The notes beneath the pieces are model-generated. The model was not told the DNA's origin. It saw nothing but the letters and a program-made list of their open reading frames with translations, and made no database searches. From positions 1-34,356 of the forward strand of contig CALKGV010000032.1 of NCBI GenBank assembly GCA_938091805.1: 34,356 nt of DNA, given 5' to 3'. The number at the start of each line of letters is the position of its first letter. Position 1 is the stretch's first letter. The DNA is from an uncultured archaeon (lineage in GTDB: Archaea > Thermoproteota > Bathyarchaeia > Bathyarchaeales > DTEX01). Made by a program: the position numbers and the translations under genes. Below, in pieces: positions 1 to 8,201 of this stretch.

Positions 1-2
1 TC

Positions 3-98
3 GCCAGATCGGTGGATGAGGCTAGGAGGCTAATTGAGGTCGGCTTCGAATACGTCTGCACCTTCGAAGGTGCAATGCTCTTCAGGAAGCGAAAGTAA
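3..98 (+). CDS. C-terminal end of a probable archaeal tyrosine recombinase/integrase (partial)
   Basis: The reading frame is open from the window edge to a TAA at 96-98 and gives 31 residues. They end in a GFEYVCTFEGAMLFRKRK-type tail. Tails of the form 'GFEYVC-x-x-x-G-x-x-x-FRKRK' are, from memory of the family, typical of the extreme C-terminus of archaeal XerA/SSV-like tyrosine recombinases. The catalytic domain lies outside the window, so no Arg/His/Tyr catalytic residue can be checked. An integrase here would fit the pile of mobile-element relics over the next 2 kb. It could be another protein with a similar basic tail. Confidence 0.45.
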   Translation, partial: ARSVDEARRLIEVGFEYVCTFEGAMLFRKRK

Positions 99-130
99 AT
101 ATTAATGCGAAAAATTAAATTTTAATACGC

Positions 131-140
131 TTTATTTATT
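131..140 (+). promoter_or_regulatory. TATA box for the AbrB-PhoU gene
   Basis: TTTATTTATT sits in an A/T-rich gap. A TATA box here would start transcription near 160, which excludes the ATG at 159 as a leadered start and supports the ATG at 183. Confidence 0.4.
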
Positions 141-182
141 ACAATCGCTAATATTTTAATGATAATACTACGAGGCAGAATT

Positions 183-1163
183 ATGGAGCTTCGAAGGATT
201 CAAATGACAAGGGGCGGAACCTTCTTTGTCACATTACCTAAAGAATGGGCCTTACGTCATGGCATAAGTCGAGGATCTATCGTCGCAAGCTTAGTAACAT
301 CCGACGGAAAACTTGTTATTGATCCAAAATATGATATTGAACCGGCTCCGCGGATCATAAGTATTAAACCTGGACTTTATCTCAGCCGTGAGATCATTAG
401 CAAATACCTTCTAGGTTATGATATTATAAGCATTGAGGCCAAAGATCGAATTACTCTCGAGCAAAGAGAAATTATTAAACAAACAGCTTCCCGTCTTATA
501 GGTCTAGAAATAATTGAAGAAGATTATAGTAAAATAGTTATGCAGTGTTTACTTGAACCCTCAGTTTTATCACCTGAGAAGATTCTACGCCGCGAACACT
601 TAATTACCTCAGGCATGTGTAAGGATGCAATAATAGCGTTATTAGAGAGAGACATAAATTTAGCTAAAAATGTTATCGCTAGAGATAATGAAGTTGATAG
701 ATTATACTTTCTCTTAGTTAGGATTCTAAGAACAATCATCCAGAACCCTAATCTAGGTCAGAAACTTAATTTGCATCCAATAAGCTGTTTAGATTATAGG
801 TTAACCGCAAGTTTGGTTGAATCAGTTGCTGATCAATCATCCCAAATTGCTGAGCATGTTATTAAACTTAAAGATTTAATTTTAGCTGAAGAGGTTTTAA
901 AAGCGCTATATGACCTCTACAAATCTGTTCATGAAACCTATGAAGACGCTGTCGCTGCATTCATATCGCATAATACTACCCTAGCGGAATCTGTAAGAGA
1001 AAAAGCAAAGGATATTGAGGAACTGGGTCAAAAAACCGAATCCTTAGTCAACATTTTACCTATTGAAAAAGCCCAAGATTTAGTTGCTATCGTTCTGCTA
1101 ATGAACCGCATATATGATCATAGCGTAGATATCTCCGACCTGACAACTCCAATAATAGCTTAG
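183..1163 (+). CDS. AbrB-PhoU domain protein (phosphate-uptake-regulator-like), paralogue 1
   Basis: Residues about 3-50 form a SpoVT/AbrB-type swapped-hairpin DNA-binding domain (RRIQMTRGGTFFVTLPKEW, then GISRGSIV). The remainder is a helical PhoU-like domain (residues about 110-325) with the usual pattern of acidic and hydrophobic helices. In archaea this fusion usually accompanies phosphate transport or signalling, but no pst genes are present here. The ATG at 183 is chosen over 159 because GAGG lies 7 nt upstream and the TATA box predicts a start site near 160. The length of 326 aa is normal. The gene is A/T-rich like its paralogue at 17436-18527 and stands alone between an integrase tail and a TnpB relic. 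The domain assignment is firm; the regulated target is unknown. Confidence 0.85.
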   Translation: MELRRIQMTRGGTFFVTLPKEWALRHGISRGSIVASLVTSDGKLVIDPKYDIEPAPRIISIKPGLYLSREIISKYLLGYDIISIEAKDRITLEQREIIKQTASRLIGLEIIEEDYSKIVMQCLLEPSVLSPEKILRREHLITSGMCKDAIIALLERDINLAKNVIARDNEVDRLYFLLVRILRTIIQNPNLGQKLNLHPISCLDYRLTASLVESVADQSSQIAEHVIKLKDLILAEEVLKALYDLYKSVHETYEDAVAAFISHNTTLAESVREKAKDIEELGQKTESLVNILPIEKAQDLVAIVLLMNRIYDHSVDISDLTTPIIA

Positions 1164-1236
1164 ACATGCACATAACTACAATTACAAAAACCTCGACAAG
1201 AAAGCCTATGATTTTAACTGTGGGATGAATGGTATC

Positions 1237-1295
1237 GTCAAGTTAAGCCCATTTATTTAAATACTCCTTTTATAAATACAGCATCTTAACTTGAC
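1237..1295. repeat. 11-bp perfect inverted repeat
   Basis: GTCAAGTTAAG at 1237-1247 is matched by CTTAACTTGAC at 1285-1295. The match extends imperfectly outward (GGTATC at 1231, GTATCC at 1297-1302). The 37-nt spacer is A/T-rich and holds TATA-like stretches. It lies between the AbrB-PhoU gene and the TnpB relic and could be a terminator, an operator or an old element end. Confidence 0.5.
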
Positions 1296-1317
1296 AGTAT
1301 CCGATGGATTGTCGATA

Positions 1318-1611
1318 GGTTTATATGCGCCCCATCCACGCTATGTTTTGAGTGGGCTGCTCGAAATGTGGCTTGGATGTCCAAAGGCTGGAATAAGGCT
1401 CAGGAGCTGAAATGGGTGGGGGAAGGTTCCAGCAAGCGAATATAGGGCTTGCTCGGGCGTTGAACGTCCTGTGGAAGCCGTTAACGGGGGCGGCGGCACA
1501 CCTCCTGCTTCTAAGGTGGAACGGGATGAGGCGGGAGCCTGAAAGGGCGGTGACGACCAGCCGATGAAGACCTTAGAAGCAAGAATCTCCCGACTTAGTC
1601 GTGGAGAGTGT
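1318..1611 (+). mobile_element. Decayed IS200/IS605-type relic: TnpB C-terminus plus right-end hairpin (PATE-like)
   Basis: The frame at 1358-1567 reads CSKCGLDVQR, an in-frame TAA at 1394, then ANIGLARALNVLWKPLTG and a basic tail to a TGA at 1565. This matches the zinc-ribbon half and C-terminal tail of TnpB. A frameshifted HPRYV just upstream fits the residues before the zinc ribbon. The 3' end carries a 9-bp hairpin (1586-1607, TTA loop, one bulge) of the kind that forms the IS605 right end and the 3' end of TnpB omega/reRNA. Further stems are AGCAAGC/GCTTGCT (1431-1453), palindrome CCGTTAACGG (1478-1487) and GCTTCTAAGG/CCTTAGAAGC (1507-1580). No TnpA and no TnpB catalytic core remain. The segment is far more G/C-rich than its surroundings. 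Confidence 0.6.
1586..1607 (+). repeat. IS605-type right-end hairpin
   Basis: TCTCCCGAC, loop TTA, GTCGTGGAGA gives a 9-bp stem with one bulged T. The form 'cccgact-t-agtcg(t)gg' is typical of IS200/IS605 right ends and TnpB guide-RNA 3' ends. Confidence 0.6.
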
Positions 1612-1676
1612 CAACTAAAGAAGAGTTTAGCTTTTATTTATTGCAACCCCGCTTATTCTTGCTCAATGTTAACTTC

Positions 1677-2265
1677 GAACTCATCTCAAAACTATTTAAG
1701 TCTTTCTTGACTATGTTTTGGTATGGAGTTTCCTGAGCTTTCTGATGGTGAGTGGGAGTTTATTAGTCCTTTGCTGCCTCCTAAGGCTAGGGTTGGCAGG
1801 CCTAGGGCTGATGATAGGAGAATAATAAACGGCATTCTATACGTCTTGACTACTGGATGCAGATGGATGGATATGCCTATACGCTATGGCTCCTACAAGA
1901 CTGCTTGGAGGAGGTTTAGGCGATGGCAGGATGAGGGCGTATGGGATAGAGTATTCAGGGCCTTATCATCTGTGAGGGAGCATGGTAGGGTATGCGTTGA
2001 TAGCTCGACTGTGGAGGCTAAAAAGGGGGGAGAAATGATAGGATATGATGGCTTCAAGCATAGGAAGGGCTCAAAGATACATGTATGTGTGGATGAATAC
2101 TCCATGCCCTTAAGCATAGCTTTGGGTGCTGGAAATGAGCATGATTCGAAGCGTATAGATGAGCTATTGGAGGGCTTAAGGGAGCTTTATGCCGACTCAG
2201 CGTATGATGCTGAAGCCGTAAGGGCATAACAATACATTTAAGATATGGAATTTAGAGATGAGTTC
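1677..2265 (+). mobile_element. IS5-family insertion sequence, copy 1 (internally deleted)
   Basis: Ends are defined by imperfect terminal inverted repeats. The left end is GAACTCATCTCAAAA and the right end is the complement of GAACTCATCTCTAAA. The left and right 40-50 bp match copy 2 at 16144-16948 closely. At 589 bp it is about 215 bp shorter than copy 2, from one deletion joining codons after the second catalytic Asp to the last few codons. No clear target-site duplication is visible (TTC before, TAG after), so the true boundary may be off by a few bases. Confidence 0.85.
1723..2229 (+). pseudogene. IS5-family DDE transposase, 3'-deleted (copy 1)
   Basis: The first 168 codons are open: a DUF4096-type N-terminus (LSDGEWEFISPLLPPK, then GRPR, TGCRW, YKTAWRRFRRW) and the first two catalytic Asp in CVDSSTV and LYADSAYD. 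After AEAVR the sequence jumps to the final few codons of the element in a different frame and stops. The segment with the catalytic Glu (SAVERFYGWLK in copy 2) is gone, so the product cannot transpose. Compared with copy 2 it also lacks four codons before ELYADS. Expression could at most yield an N-terminal DNA-binding fragment. Confidence 0.85.
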
Positions 2266-2292
2266 TAGGAATAATTTTCTGGACGTGCTTAG

Positions 2293-2313
2293 CTGAGGAG
2301 CCGAAAGGCTCAG
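2293..2313 (+). repeat. GAAA-capped hairpin
   Basis: GAGCC-GAAA-GGCTC (2298-2311) forms a 5-bp stem with a GNRA tetraloop, flanked by ctgag/ag. It lies between IS copy 1 and the end of the aIF-1A gene. It may be a terminator element or an RNA fragment of the neighbouring mobile DNA. Confidence 0.3.
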
Positions 2314-2396
2314 GTATCCCCTCTATGCAAACATCAAACATTTTTCAAAAAACTGCGCATTGTTTTTAACGTTAACTGGAAAATCTCTCGGCTTCA

Positions 2397-2705
2397 TCAT
2401 TGAATTGTTAGAAGCCCCATTTTGCGCAGATGTTCCGCCTGGCCCTTTGTGTAGCGCCAGATTATGTCGCCGCGCGTGTCATACTGGAAGTCCCATGGGG
2501 ATACTAAGACAACATCACCGATCCTTATCCAGAATCTCCGCTTAAGCTTGCCCCTTATCCGGCATATGCGTTCATGCCCATCTTGACATTTAACCAGTAC
2601 GCGGTCGTAGCCAAGCAGCTTCATAGCTATCCCTAGTACATCATTTCCAGATGGGAGCACCAGCTCACTCATGTCTTCCTCGCTGATAACCTTCTTTTTA
2701 CCCAA
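2397..2705 (-). CDS. eif1A: Translation initiation factor aIF-1A
   Basis: At 102 aa this is the normal size for archaeal IF-1A, the orthologue of bacterial IF1, which binds the A-site of the small ribosomal subunit during start-codon selection. The OB fold is clear: LPSGNDVLGIAMKLLGYDRVLVKCQDGHERICRIRGKLKRRFWIRIGD, followed by the conserved DVVLVSPWDFQ and DIIWRYTKGQAEHLRK. The start is TTG at 2705 with GAGAGG about 7 nt upstream; the next ATG would remove the N-terminal tail. A TATA-like TATTTAAG lies around 2762-2772 on this strand, so it probably has its own promoter. It is the last gene of the minus-strand block, just short of IS copy 1, and the coding frame is intact. Confidence 0.95.
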   Translation of the reverse strand: MGKKKVISEEDMSELVLPSGNDVLGIAMKLLGYDRVLVKCQDGHERICRIRGKLKRRFWIRIGDVVLVSPWDFQYDTRGDIIWRYTKGQAEHLRKMGLLTIQ

Positions 2706-2801
2706 ACTTTTGCCTCTCGAAGGATCCCGTCTTCAACTTATCTGTTAAAGGGGGAACCTTGCTTAAATACTTTTAATTATTTCGGCTGGAGAAATGCTGG
2801 A

Positions 2802-3650
2802 TTATAAGCCGGATAAACTCCAAACTCTTCTAACCGCCTCACCGGACTTTTTCACAGCTTCCCGAATCGGTAGGCTTCTTAATCTCTCATCGAAAGGTTC
2901 AGGTGTTACCGGCCCGTCGTACCCGACATCCCTCAGCGCCCTTAGGAAACTAACGATGTCTATGACGCCGGTCTCGCCTGGAAGCCTTCTGACATTGTCC
3001 CTCTGTTCATCAACTGGTATGCCCTGGGGCGCATCATTAATGTGAACGTAAATTATCTGCTTACTTCTTAAACCCCTTATCTGCTCCACCGTCCCATGCG
3101 ATGTGTACCAATGCCAGCTGTCAAGTAGTAATCCAGCATTTTCAGTTCCAATCGCATTGCAGAGCTTCAGCATGCCGTCCATTGTGCATATGAACTCATA
3201 TTTATGTCCAACTCTAAGGGTTTTAGGCGCTACAAACTCCAACCCTAGCAGGCAACCGTAATCTTCCAAAATTTCAGCTATGGGCTTAAGTCTCCTAACG
3301 TGGAATTCAAAGTTCTCATTAAATGGCAAACTATCAGAGAATGGAACTATCCATGTAAAAGCCCTATAACAGCCGATTTCATCCGCAATCTTGGCTAATA
3401 TGGGTAAATTCTTAAGATCCCCCTCATATTTCTCCTCACTGCCTCTGAAGTCCACCGGTAAAGCCCAGCCGCCGAGCCTTAGATCTCCCAGGAGGCTTTT
3501 AATATCCATAACGCTGCTCTCTTTAAGGAGGCTTCTAGCTTCCAGGATATTTATGTCTATTCCCTCGAAGCCGCCTAGATTGGCCAAATCTATTGTTTCA
3601 TGGAATGATGCTTGGAAGCCCAGCGCGTTGGGATTAAGGTTTTTAAACAT
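2802..3650 (-). CDS. Sugar phosphate isomerase/epimerase-like TIM-barrel protein (AP endonuclease 2 family)
   Basis: The 282-aa protein has the xylose-isomerase-like TIM-barrel layout. Metal-binding positions are visible as GLEFVAPK (Glu), LLLDSWHWYTSHG (Asp and His), YVHINDAP (His and Asp) and TPEPF (Glu). Family members are divalent-metal sugar isomerases, epimerases or AP-endonuclease-like enzymes; the substrate cannot be told. The ATG at 3650 has GGCGG about 6 nt upstream and gives a natural N-terminus. An upstream TTG at 3683 in the same frame would overlap the end of moeA by 8 nt. It directly follows moeA on the same strand and is probably co-transcribed, although no functional link with molybdopterin is known to me. 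Confidence 0.85.
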   Translation of the reverse strand: MFKNLNPNALGFQASFHETIDLANLGGFEGIDINILEARSLLKESSVMDIKSLLGDLRLGGWALPVDFRGSEEKYEGDLKNLPILAKIADEIGCYRAFTWIVPFSDSLPFNENFEFHVRRLKPIAEILEDYGCLLGLEFVAPKTLRVGHKYEFICTMDGMLKLCNAIGTENAGLLLDSWHWYTSHGTVEQIRGLRSKQIIYVHINDAPQGIPVDEQRDNVRRLPGETGVIDIVSFLRALRDVGYDGPVTPEPFDERLRSLPIREAVKKSGEAVRRVWSLSGL

Positions 3651-3675
3651 ATGAACACCGCCGGTTAGGAGGGGA

Positions 3676-4893
3676 TTACTCAAAGAGCGTAACAGTTACC
3701 TCCTCACCCTCATCTATGACATCAAGGTTGACTGGTAAGATCACGTAGCCATCAGCATTCGAAAGGCTTGTTATGTCACCTGACTTCTTAAATGCCGGGT
3801 AAGCCTTTCCGTCAACTATCCTCACGGTGAAGAATTGCTCTCGTCCAGAGGCGGAAACAATACGCTTTGCCATCCTAGCCTTAACGGTTGTCGGCTTTTT
3901 AGGCGGCAGCCTCGCCATCTTACGTATAACCGGGATCAGAAATACGTATGCGTTGCTTAGGCATGATGCTGGGTAACCCGGCATCCCAAAAACTGGTTTT
4001 TCCCTCACCACGCCGAATAATGTTGGTTTACCCGGCTTAATCTGGACACCGTGAAATAGGAGCTTCCCATCCTCCTTTATGATGTCCGACAGCATGTCCC
4101 GTTCACCCACGGAGCTTCCCCCTGAGAAAACTATTAAATCATGATCTATGTAGCGATATAGGGCTGACCTCAAAGCTTCATATGAATCTGGAATTATCGG
4201 GGCTCTTGTGACTGATGCACCGTTTTCAAGAAGCAAAGAGGCCAAAGTATATGAGTTTACATCATAGACTTGCCCCTCTTTAAGTTCAAGCCCTAGATCC
4301 TGAACTTCAACACCTGTTGGAATTATTGCCACTCGAGGTTTCCGGTAAACCAAAGCTTTTCTTAAGCCTAAAGCCGCGAAAACCCCTATTTTAGCAGGCG
4401 TTAAAACCTCACCCTCCCTAATTATTACCTCACCCCTCTTCACATCCTCCCCCCTAGGCGATATATTTTCAAGCGGATGTACAGCCCTATAGATTAACAC
4501 GTTATCCCCCTCCTCTTCGGTGAACTCGGCCATAACTACAGAGTCGGCGCCGGGCGGTATGGGGCAGCCGGTTGCTATGCGGATACATTCCCCATTTCTT
4601 ATCTCCCTGCTCGTTGATTCACCGGCGCGTAAAACCCCGACCAGCCTTAGGGTTTTAGGGTTAAACTCCGATGCGCCGTAAGTATCCTCAGCCCTCACAG
4701 CGTAACCATCCATAGCAGCCCTATCAAAAGGCGGGATATCCATCTCAGCCACAAGATCCTTTGCTAAAACCCTGTTCGCAGACCTCTCTATTGGAACCAG
4801 CTCCGCCGCCTCCACGGGTCTAATGTGCTCCATGATTATATCCAGGGCTTTTTCGCGAGGCATTAAAAGTTTGAAGGGCGTGATCTCACTCAT
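3676..4893 (-). CDS. moeA: Molybdopterin molybdotransferase MoeA
   Basis: MoeA inserts molybdate (or tungstate) into adenylated molybdopterin. All domains are present: the N-terminal domain with DIPPFDRAAMDGYAVRAED, the beta barrel with GECIRIATGCPIPPGADSVVM, the MogA-like domain with PRVAIIPTGVEV, FSGGSSVGERD and GVQIKPGKPTLFG, then VFGMPGYPASCLSNAYVF, and the C-terminal beta domain. The ATG at 4893 is preferred; a TTG at 4902 would add three residues and sits almost on the GGTGAGGAG ribosome-binding site. The 405-aa length is normal. In an organism with a decayed tungsten-maturase-like gene (16949-17384) it is a reminder that Mo/W enzymes are, or were, in use. It leads the minus-strand pair with the TIM-barrel gene. 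Confidence 0.95.
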   Translation of the reverse strand: MSEITPFKLLMPREKALDIIMEHIRPVEAAELVPIERSANRVLAKDLVAEMDIPPFDRAAMDGYAVRAEDTYGASEFNPKTLRLVGVLRAGESTSREIRNGECIRIATGCPIPPGADSVVMAEFTEEEGDNVLIYRAVHPLENISPRGEDVKRGEVIIREGEVLTPAKIGVFAALGLRKALVYRKPRVAIIPTGVEVQDLGLELKEGQVYDVNSYTLASLLLENGASVTRAPIIPDSYEALRSALYRYIDHDLIVFSGGSSVGERDMLSDIIKEDGKLLFHGVQIKPGKPTLFGVVREKPVFGMPGYPASCLSNAYVFLIPVIRKMARLPPKKPTTVKARMAKRIVSASGREQFFTVRIVDGKAYPAFKKSGDITSLSNADGYVILPVNLDVIDEGEEVTVTLFE

Positions 4894-5007
4894 GCTGACC
4901 AATTCTCCTCACCTTACTCTCCTTAATTAAGAGACATGATGAGCGAAACATAAAGGTTTTCAATCTCACGGCTTAGGCAACATTGCGGAAAAACGCTTTT
5001 CTGGGAA

Positions 5008-5017
5008 AATTTATAAG
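5008..5017 (+). promoter_or_regulatory. TATA box for the FtsX-type permease
   Basis: AATTTATAAG lies about 35 nt before the ATG at 5048, placing the start site near 5035-5040. It is the plus-strand half of the divergent moeA/permease intergenic region. Confidence 0.45.
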
Positions 5018-5047
5018 ACATGGTTCGTTCAAAAATAATGTGGGATC

Positions 5048-8000
5048 ATGCCTAAGAACATTCCCTTCAAAAAAGCATTATTTTTCTTAGCTCTCTCAAT
5101 ATTTTTAACATCATTTTTCCCAGTCAACTCCTTCACCGTTCATGCTGAGAGATACGTTGAAACCGCGGAGAGAGCAGCCTACTCAATATCGATATATGTG
5201 AAGGCGGTAGACGCCGTAACAGGGCAGCCAATTCAGGACGCAACGCTGATGCTTTGGGATCTCAGCACATTTGATAAGCCTCAGCCAGGCGCAGGCATAT
5301 ACTCCACAGATGAAAATGGCGAATGCCTTATTTTCGGGGATTACTTAAGAATTAAGCATTTCTATTGGCTTTATATTTACAAAGGCAACTTCGAAGAAAA
5401 AATCGTTGACTATGTTCCGGTTAAAAGGGAAATCTATCTTGAGAGGCCGGAAAACGTAAGCCTAATCCTGCAGATGGTTCCCGGAGCGATGATTGAAGTT
5501 GAGGGGATCCCCTATCTCGTTCAATCCCCAAGCCCGGAAGAACGCTATATGATCATAACAATTAAGGAGAGATCCGGAGCCCTAAATTATTCATTCATTA
5601 GGGAATATGGCAACTCACCGGATGTCTACATGCTAGGTCTAAATAGAAAAACCATCATCGTTCCGGCAAACGCACCAATTGATCTTGAAGTTAAGGTCTG
5701 GTTTTTCCTAAGGGGGATAGGCCGCATATCAGTGAGCAGCGAAATATTCTACATAAACAATAATTCTTTGCCATTAATACTTCCCCAAAGAGGCCTTTTA
5801 TCATCTGTAAAAATTCCAGCCTACAGCCTTAGGAAGGGGCTATCGCACATCGAATCGGTGTTTGCAGATGTCTCCTCAAAGCTGGACGAAGCCCAAAGAA
5901 TCGGATTCACGGTTTTCGATGAAAGACGCATACTCACCCGGGTAAGCCAGAGGAAGATTGAAGCCGAATCCCTTCTGCAAAGCGCACAAACCGATAAGGA
6001 TTTTGAAAACATATGGTTGACGCTTAGAGAAGCCCTAGGTGAAATGAACTATGTGTATGCGGTGCTGCAAAACAAATACCTAGTCAGCAAGACTAATGCC
6101 GTCTATCTCTCAGCGGTAATCTCAGTGTTCAGCATCGTATTATCATCATTCCTCTTCGAGAGTGAGAGGAAAAAGATACATGTAGGCATAATATTTTACG
6201 TCGTCTCAATAGTGATCCTTTACTTTATACATCCCGGGTCGCACGTGATAATCGACGAAAACTTCATATTGTTTTTGCAGTCAGCATCCGTATCCTTCAT
6301 CGCGGTTTTAGCCATAGTTTTCGGTATACCGCGTGTTTGGAAGGAGAGAACCGTTGAAGGCGAGGTTTCCTGGAGAAGCGCCATATCGGTGATCTTCTCC
6401 ATGGGTAAGCGCCAGATAAGGCGGAAAAAGATACGCGGTTTCTTCACAATCCTATCAATATGCATCCTCATTTTAGCGTTCACTTCGCTCACATCCTTCG
6501 GAACAGCCTTCGGCGTGGTCTCCAGCAAACTAAACGCCCTTCCCCCATCTGAAGGCATCCTCATAAGGCGGATGATAAATGGTTCATCATTAATTTTTTC
6601 ACCTCTAGGATACGGCGACATAATATCAATTTCAAATGTCGCACCAATACGTAACGTCGCGCAGAGACTGAAAAACTATCCTAAAAATGAACCCGTGGTT
6701 CGCCTTGTAAATCCCAATACCGGAGCCTTCCACTTTATTTACGGTGTTCTCGCAATATCGCCCACCAATGAATCCATCTACACAAATCTGGATGAGGTTG
6801 TTGAGGGAGGATATCTAAGTGAAGAGGTTGATGGTGAGGTTCTTATAAGCGTAAATGTAGCGAATAAGCTGGGCGTTAGAGTAAATGGCAATGTAACCCT
6901 AGAAGTTTCCGGCACAACATTAAGGAAAAACATGATAGTTAAGGGGCTGATTAACGATGAAGGATATGAGGGTTTAATTGACATCGACGGCAACCTTCTA
7001 GGGCCATCACGCCTCCTAGAAGACGGCTCGGTGAGAAGATGTAATAGCACAGAAATCATGGTGACCAATCTGAGGACCGCTGAAAAAATACAGGTGGATC
7101 TTGATGCCGTTTACGGGAGAAACGCGCCGCAATTTGTTTTGCCATCAGAAATCCTTTTTCAATTCGATCCGGAAGTGAACATTGAATCGTCCGTTAAAGA
7201 ACTAATTTTCCAATCCGGATACGACATCTTCGTCTCCCGCAACAATGAGGTCACCTACTACTACGTCGGCTCCTACATTGAATTTAAAGGGGTCGCTGAG
7301 CTTCTCATCCCAATGATTATGGTGGTCCTAAACGTCAGCATGGTTATGGTTAACAGTGCATATGAACGGGGTAAAGAGATCAGGGTGCTCTCAATGCTTG
7401 GTTTAAACCCGACGCATATAGGGCTAACATTCGTGGCTGAGGCAATAGTTATGGGAATGGTTGGCGGCAGCCTGGGCTATTTAGCCGGGCTTGGCTTCTA
7501 CAGGATCATGATCCTATTCGGGCATGATTTGATGGTTAGGGAAAAACTCGAATGGTGGTGGAGCGCCCTAGGATTCCTTCTAGCCATACTCGTCTCAGTG
7601 CTCTCAGCTATGAGGCCGGCTGCCATGGCCGTCAGCGCCTACACGCCTTCAAAGGTGAGGAAGGTTAAAAGATCTGAGGAGGAAAAGAAGAAGCGCAAGG
7701 AAGAAATATTCAAGGTTTATCACGCAAGAGAACTCACCATGCCTGTGAAGGTGCTTACAAGCGAGAAGGAGTTCTTCTTAAGCTTCTTCCTCGATCGCCT
7801 AGACGAGCTGAGAACAGGCTACACTGAGAGGGTGGAAAACATAGAGGATGTTCCCGAGATTGAAAATGTTAAGGGCGAGGTTGTAAAAACAATAAAGTTT
7901 ATTTACTATTTCGGGCCGCCGGAGCGTAGGAGAGGGACGAAGAACCGCCTAGTTTTAATAAAGAGCCCATACGAAGATTACTACAGGGTTAAATTAATTT

Positions 8001-8116
8001 CGGAGCCGGCTGCCCCAGGGATTCCCGAGAGCGCTGTGGACAGAACCGTTGACTTTGTCCACGACATAATGATGTTTTGGGCTAAAGATAAAAAGAGAAT
8101 CATGGGCGCCCCCTAG
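5048..8116 (+). CDS. Large FtsX/MacB-type ABC transporter permease with extracytoplasmic N-terminal domain
   Basis: The 1022-aa membrane protein begins with a signal or anchor helix (residues about 8-30). An extracytoplasmic region follows with a carboxypeptidase-regulatory/Ig-like repeat (VDAVTGQPIQDATLMLWDL). Three helices cluster at about 350-425, then a basic loop (RRKKIRG) and a helix at about 460-487. A large extracytoplasmic core precedes the FtsX domain (about 748-865), which carries VNSAYERGKEIRVLSMLG and GLTFVAEAIVMGMVGG. A charged cytoplasmic tail follows (870-1022). FtsX permeases normally pair with a LolD/MacB ATPase; none is adjacent, so its partner must be encoded elsewhere. 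The ATG at 5048 gives the signal helix directly and follows TATA box 5008-5017. Substrate unknown. Confidence 0.85.
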   Translation: MPKNIPFKKALFFLALSIFLTSFFPVNSFTVHAERYVETAERAAYSISIYVKAVDAVTGQPIQDATLMLWDLSTFDKPQPGAGIYSTDENGECLIFGDYLRIKHFYWLYIYKGNFEEKIVDYVPVKREIYLERPENVSLILQMVPGAMIEVEGIPYLVQSPSPEERYMIITIKERSGALNYSFIREYGNSPDVYMLGLNRKTIIVPANAPIDLEVKVWFFLRGIGRISVSSEIFYINNNSLPLILPQRGLLSSVKIPAYSLRKGLSHIESVFADVSSKLDEAQRIGFTVFDERRILTRVSQRKIEAESLLQSAQTDKDFENIWLTLREALGEMNYVYAVLQNKYLVSKTNAVYLSAVISVFSIVLSSFLFESERKKIHVGIIFYVVSIVILYFIHPGSHVIIDENFILFLQSASVSFIAVLAIVFGIPRVWKERTVEGEVSWRSAISVIFSMGKRQIRRKKIRGFFTILSICILILAFTSLTSFGTAFGVVSSKLNALPPSEGILIRRMINGSSLIFSPLGYGDIISISNVAPIRNVAQRLKNYPKNEPVVRLVNPNTGAFHFIYGVLAISPTNESIYTNLDEVVEGGYLSEEVDGEVLISVNVANKLGVRVNGNVTLEVSGTTLRKNMIVKGLINDEGYEGLIDIDGNLLGPSRLLEDGSVRRCNSTEIMVTNLRTAEKIQVDLDAVYGRNAPQFVLPSEILFQFDPEVNIESSVKELIFQSGYDIFVSRNNEVTYYYVGSYIEFKGVAELLIPMIMVVLNVSMVMVNSAYERGKEIRVLSMLGLNPTHIGLTFVAEAIVMGMVGGSLGYLAGLGFYRIMILFGHDLMVREKLEWWWSALGFLLAILVSVLSAMRPAAMAVSAYTPSKVRKVKRSEEEKKKRKEEIFKVYHARELTMPVKVLTSEKEFFLSFFLDRLDELRTGYTERVENIEDVPEIENVKGEVVKTIKFIYYFGPPERRRGTKNRLVLIKSPYEDYYRVKLISEPAAPGIPESAVDRTVDFVHDIMMFWAKDKKRIMGAP

Positions 8117-8150
8117 TTCTTCTACGCCTAAGGCGGAAAGAAAACTTTAT

Positions 8151-8162
8151 CTTTTTAAAAGC
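8151..8162 (+). promoter_or_regulatory. TATA box for the ferritin-like gene
   Basis: CTTTTTAAAAGC lies about 45 nt before the TTG start at 8202, predicting transcription from about 8187. A weak CGCC-TAA-GGCG hairpin (8125-8135) just upstream may help end permease transcription. Confidence 0.35.
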
Positions 8163-8201
8163 ACTTAAAAACATGATCGCACTTGTTGGAGATGCTGCTG
8201 G

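Noticed and set aside
4937-4965. Possible C/D box small RNA beginning at TGATGA
   Set aside because: A C-box-like TGATGA is present but no CTGA D box follows within a normal length.
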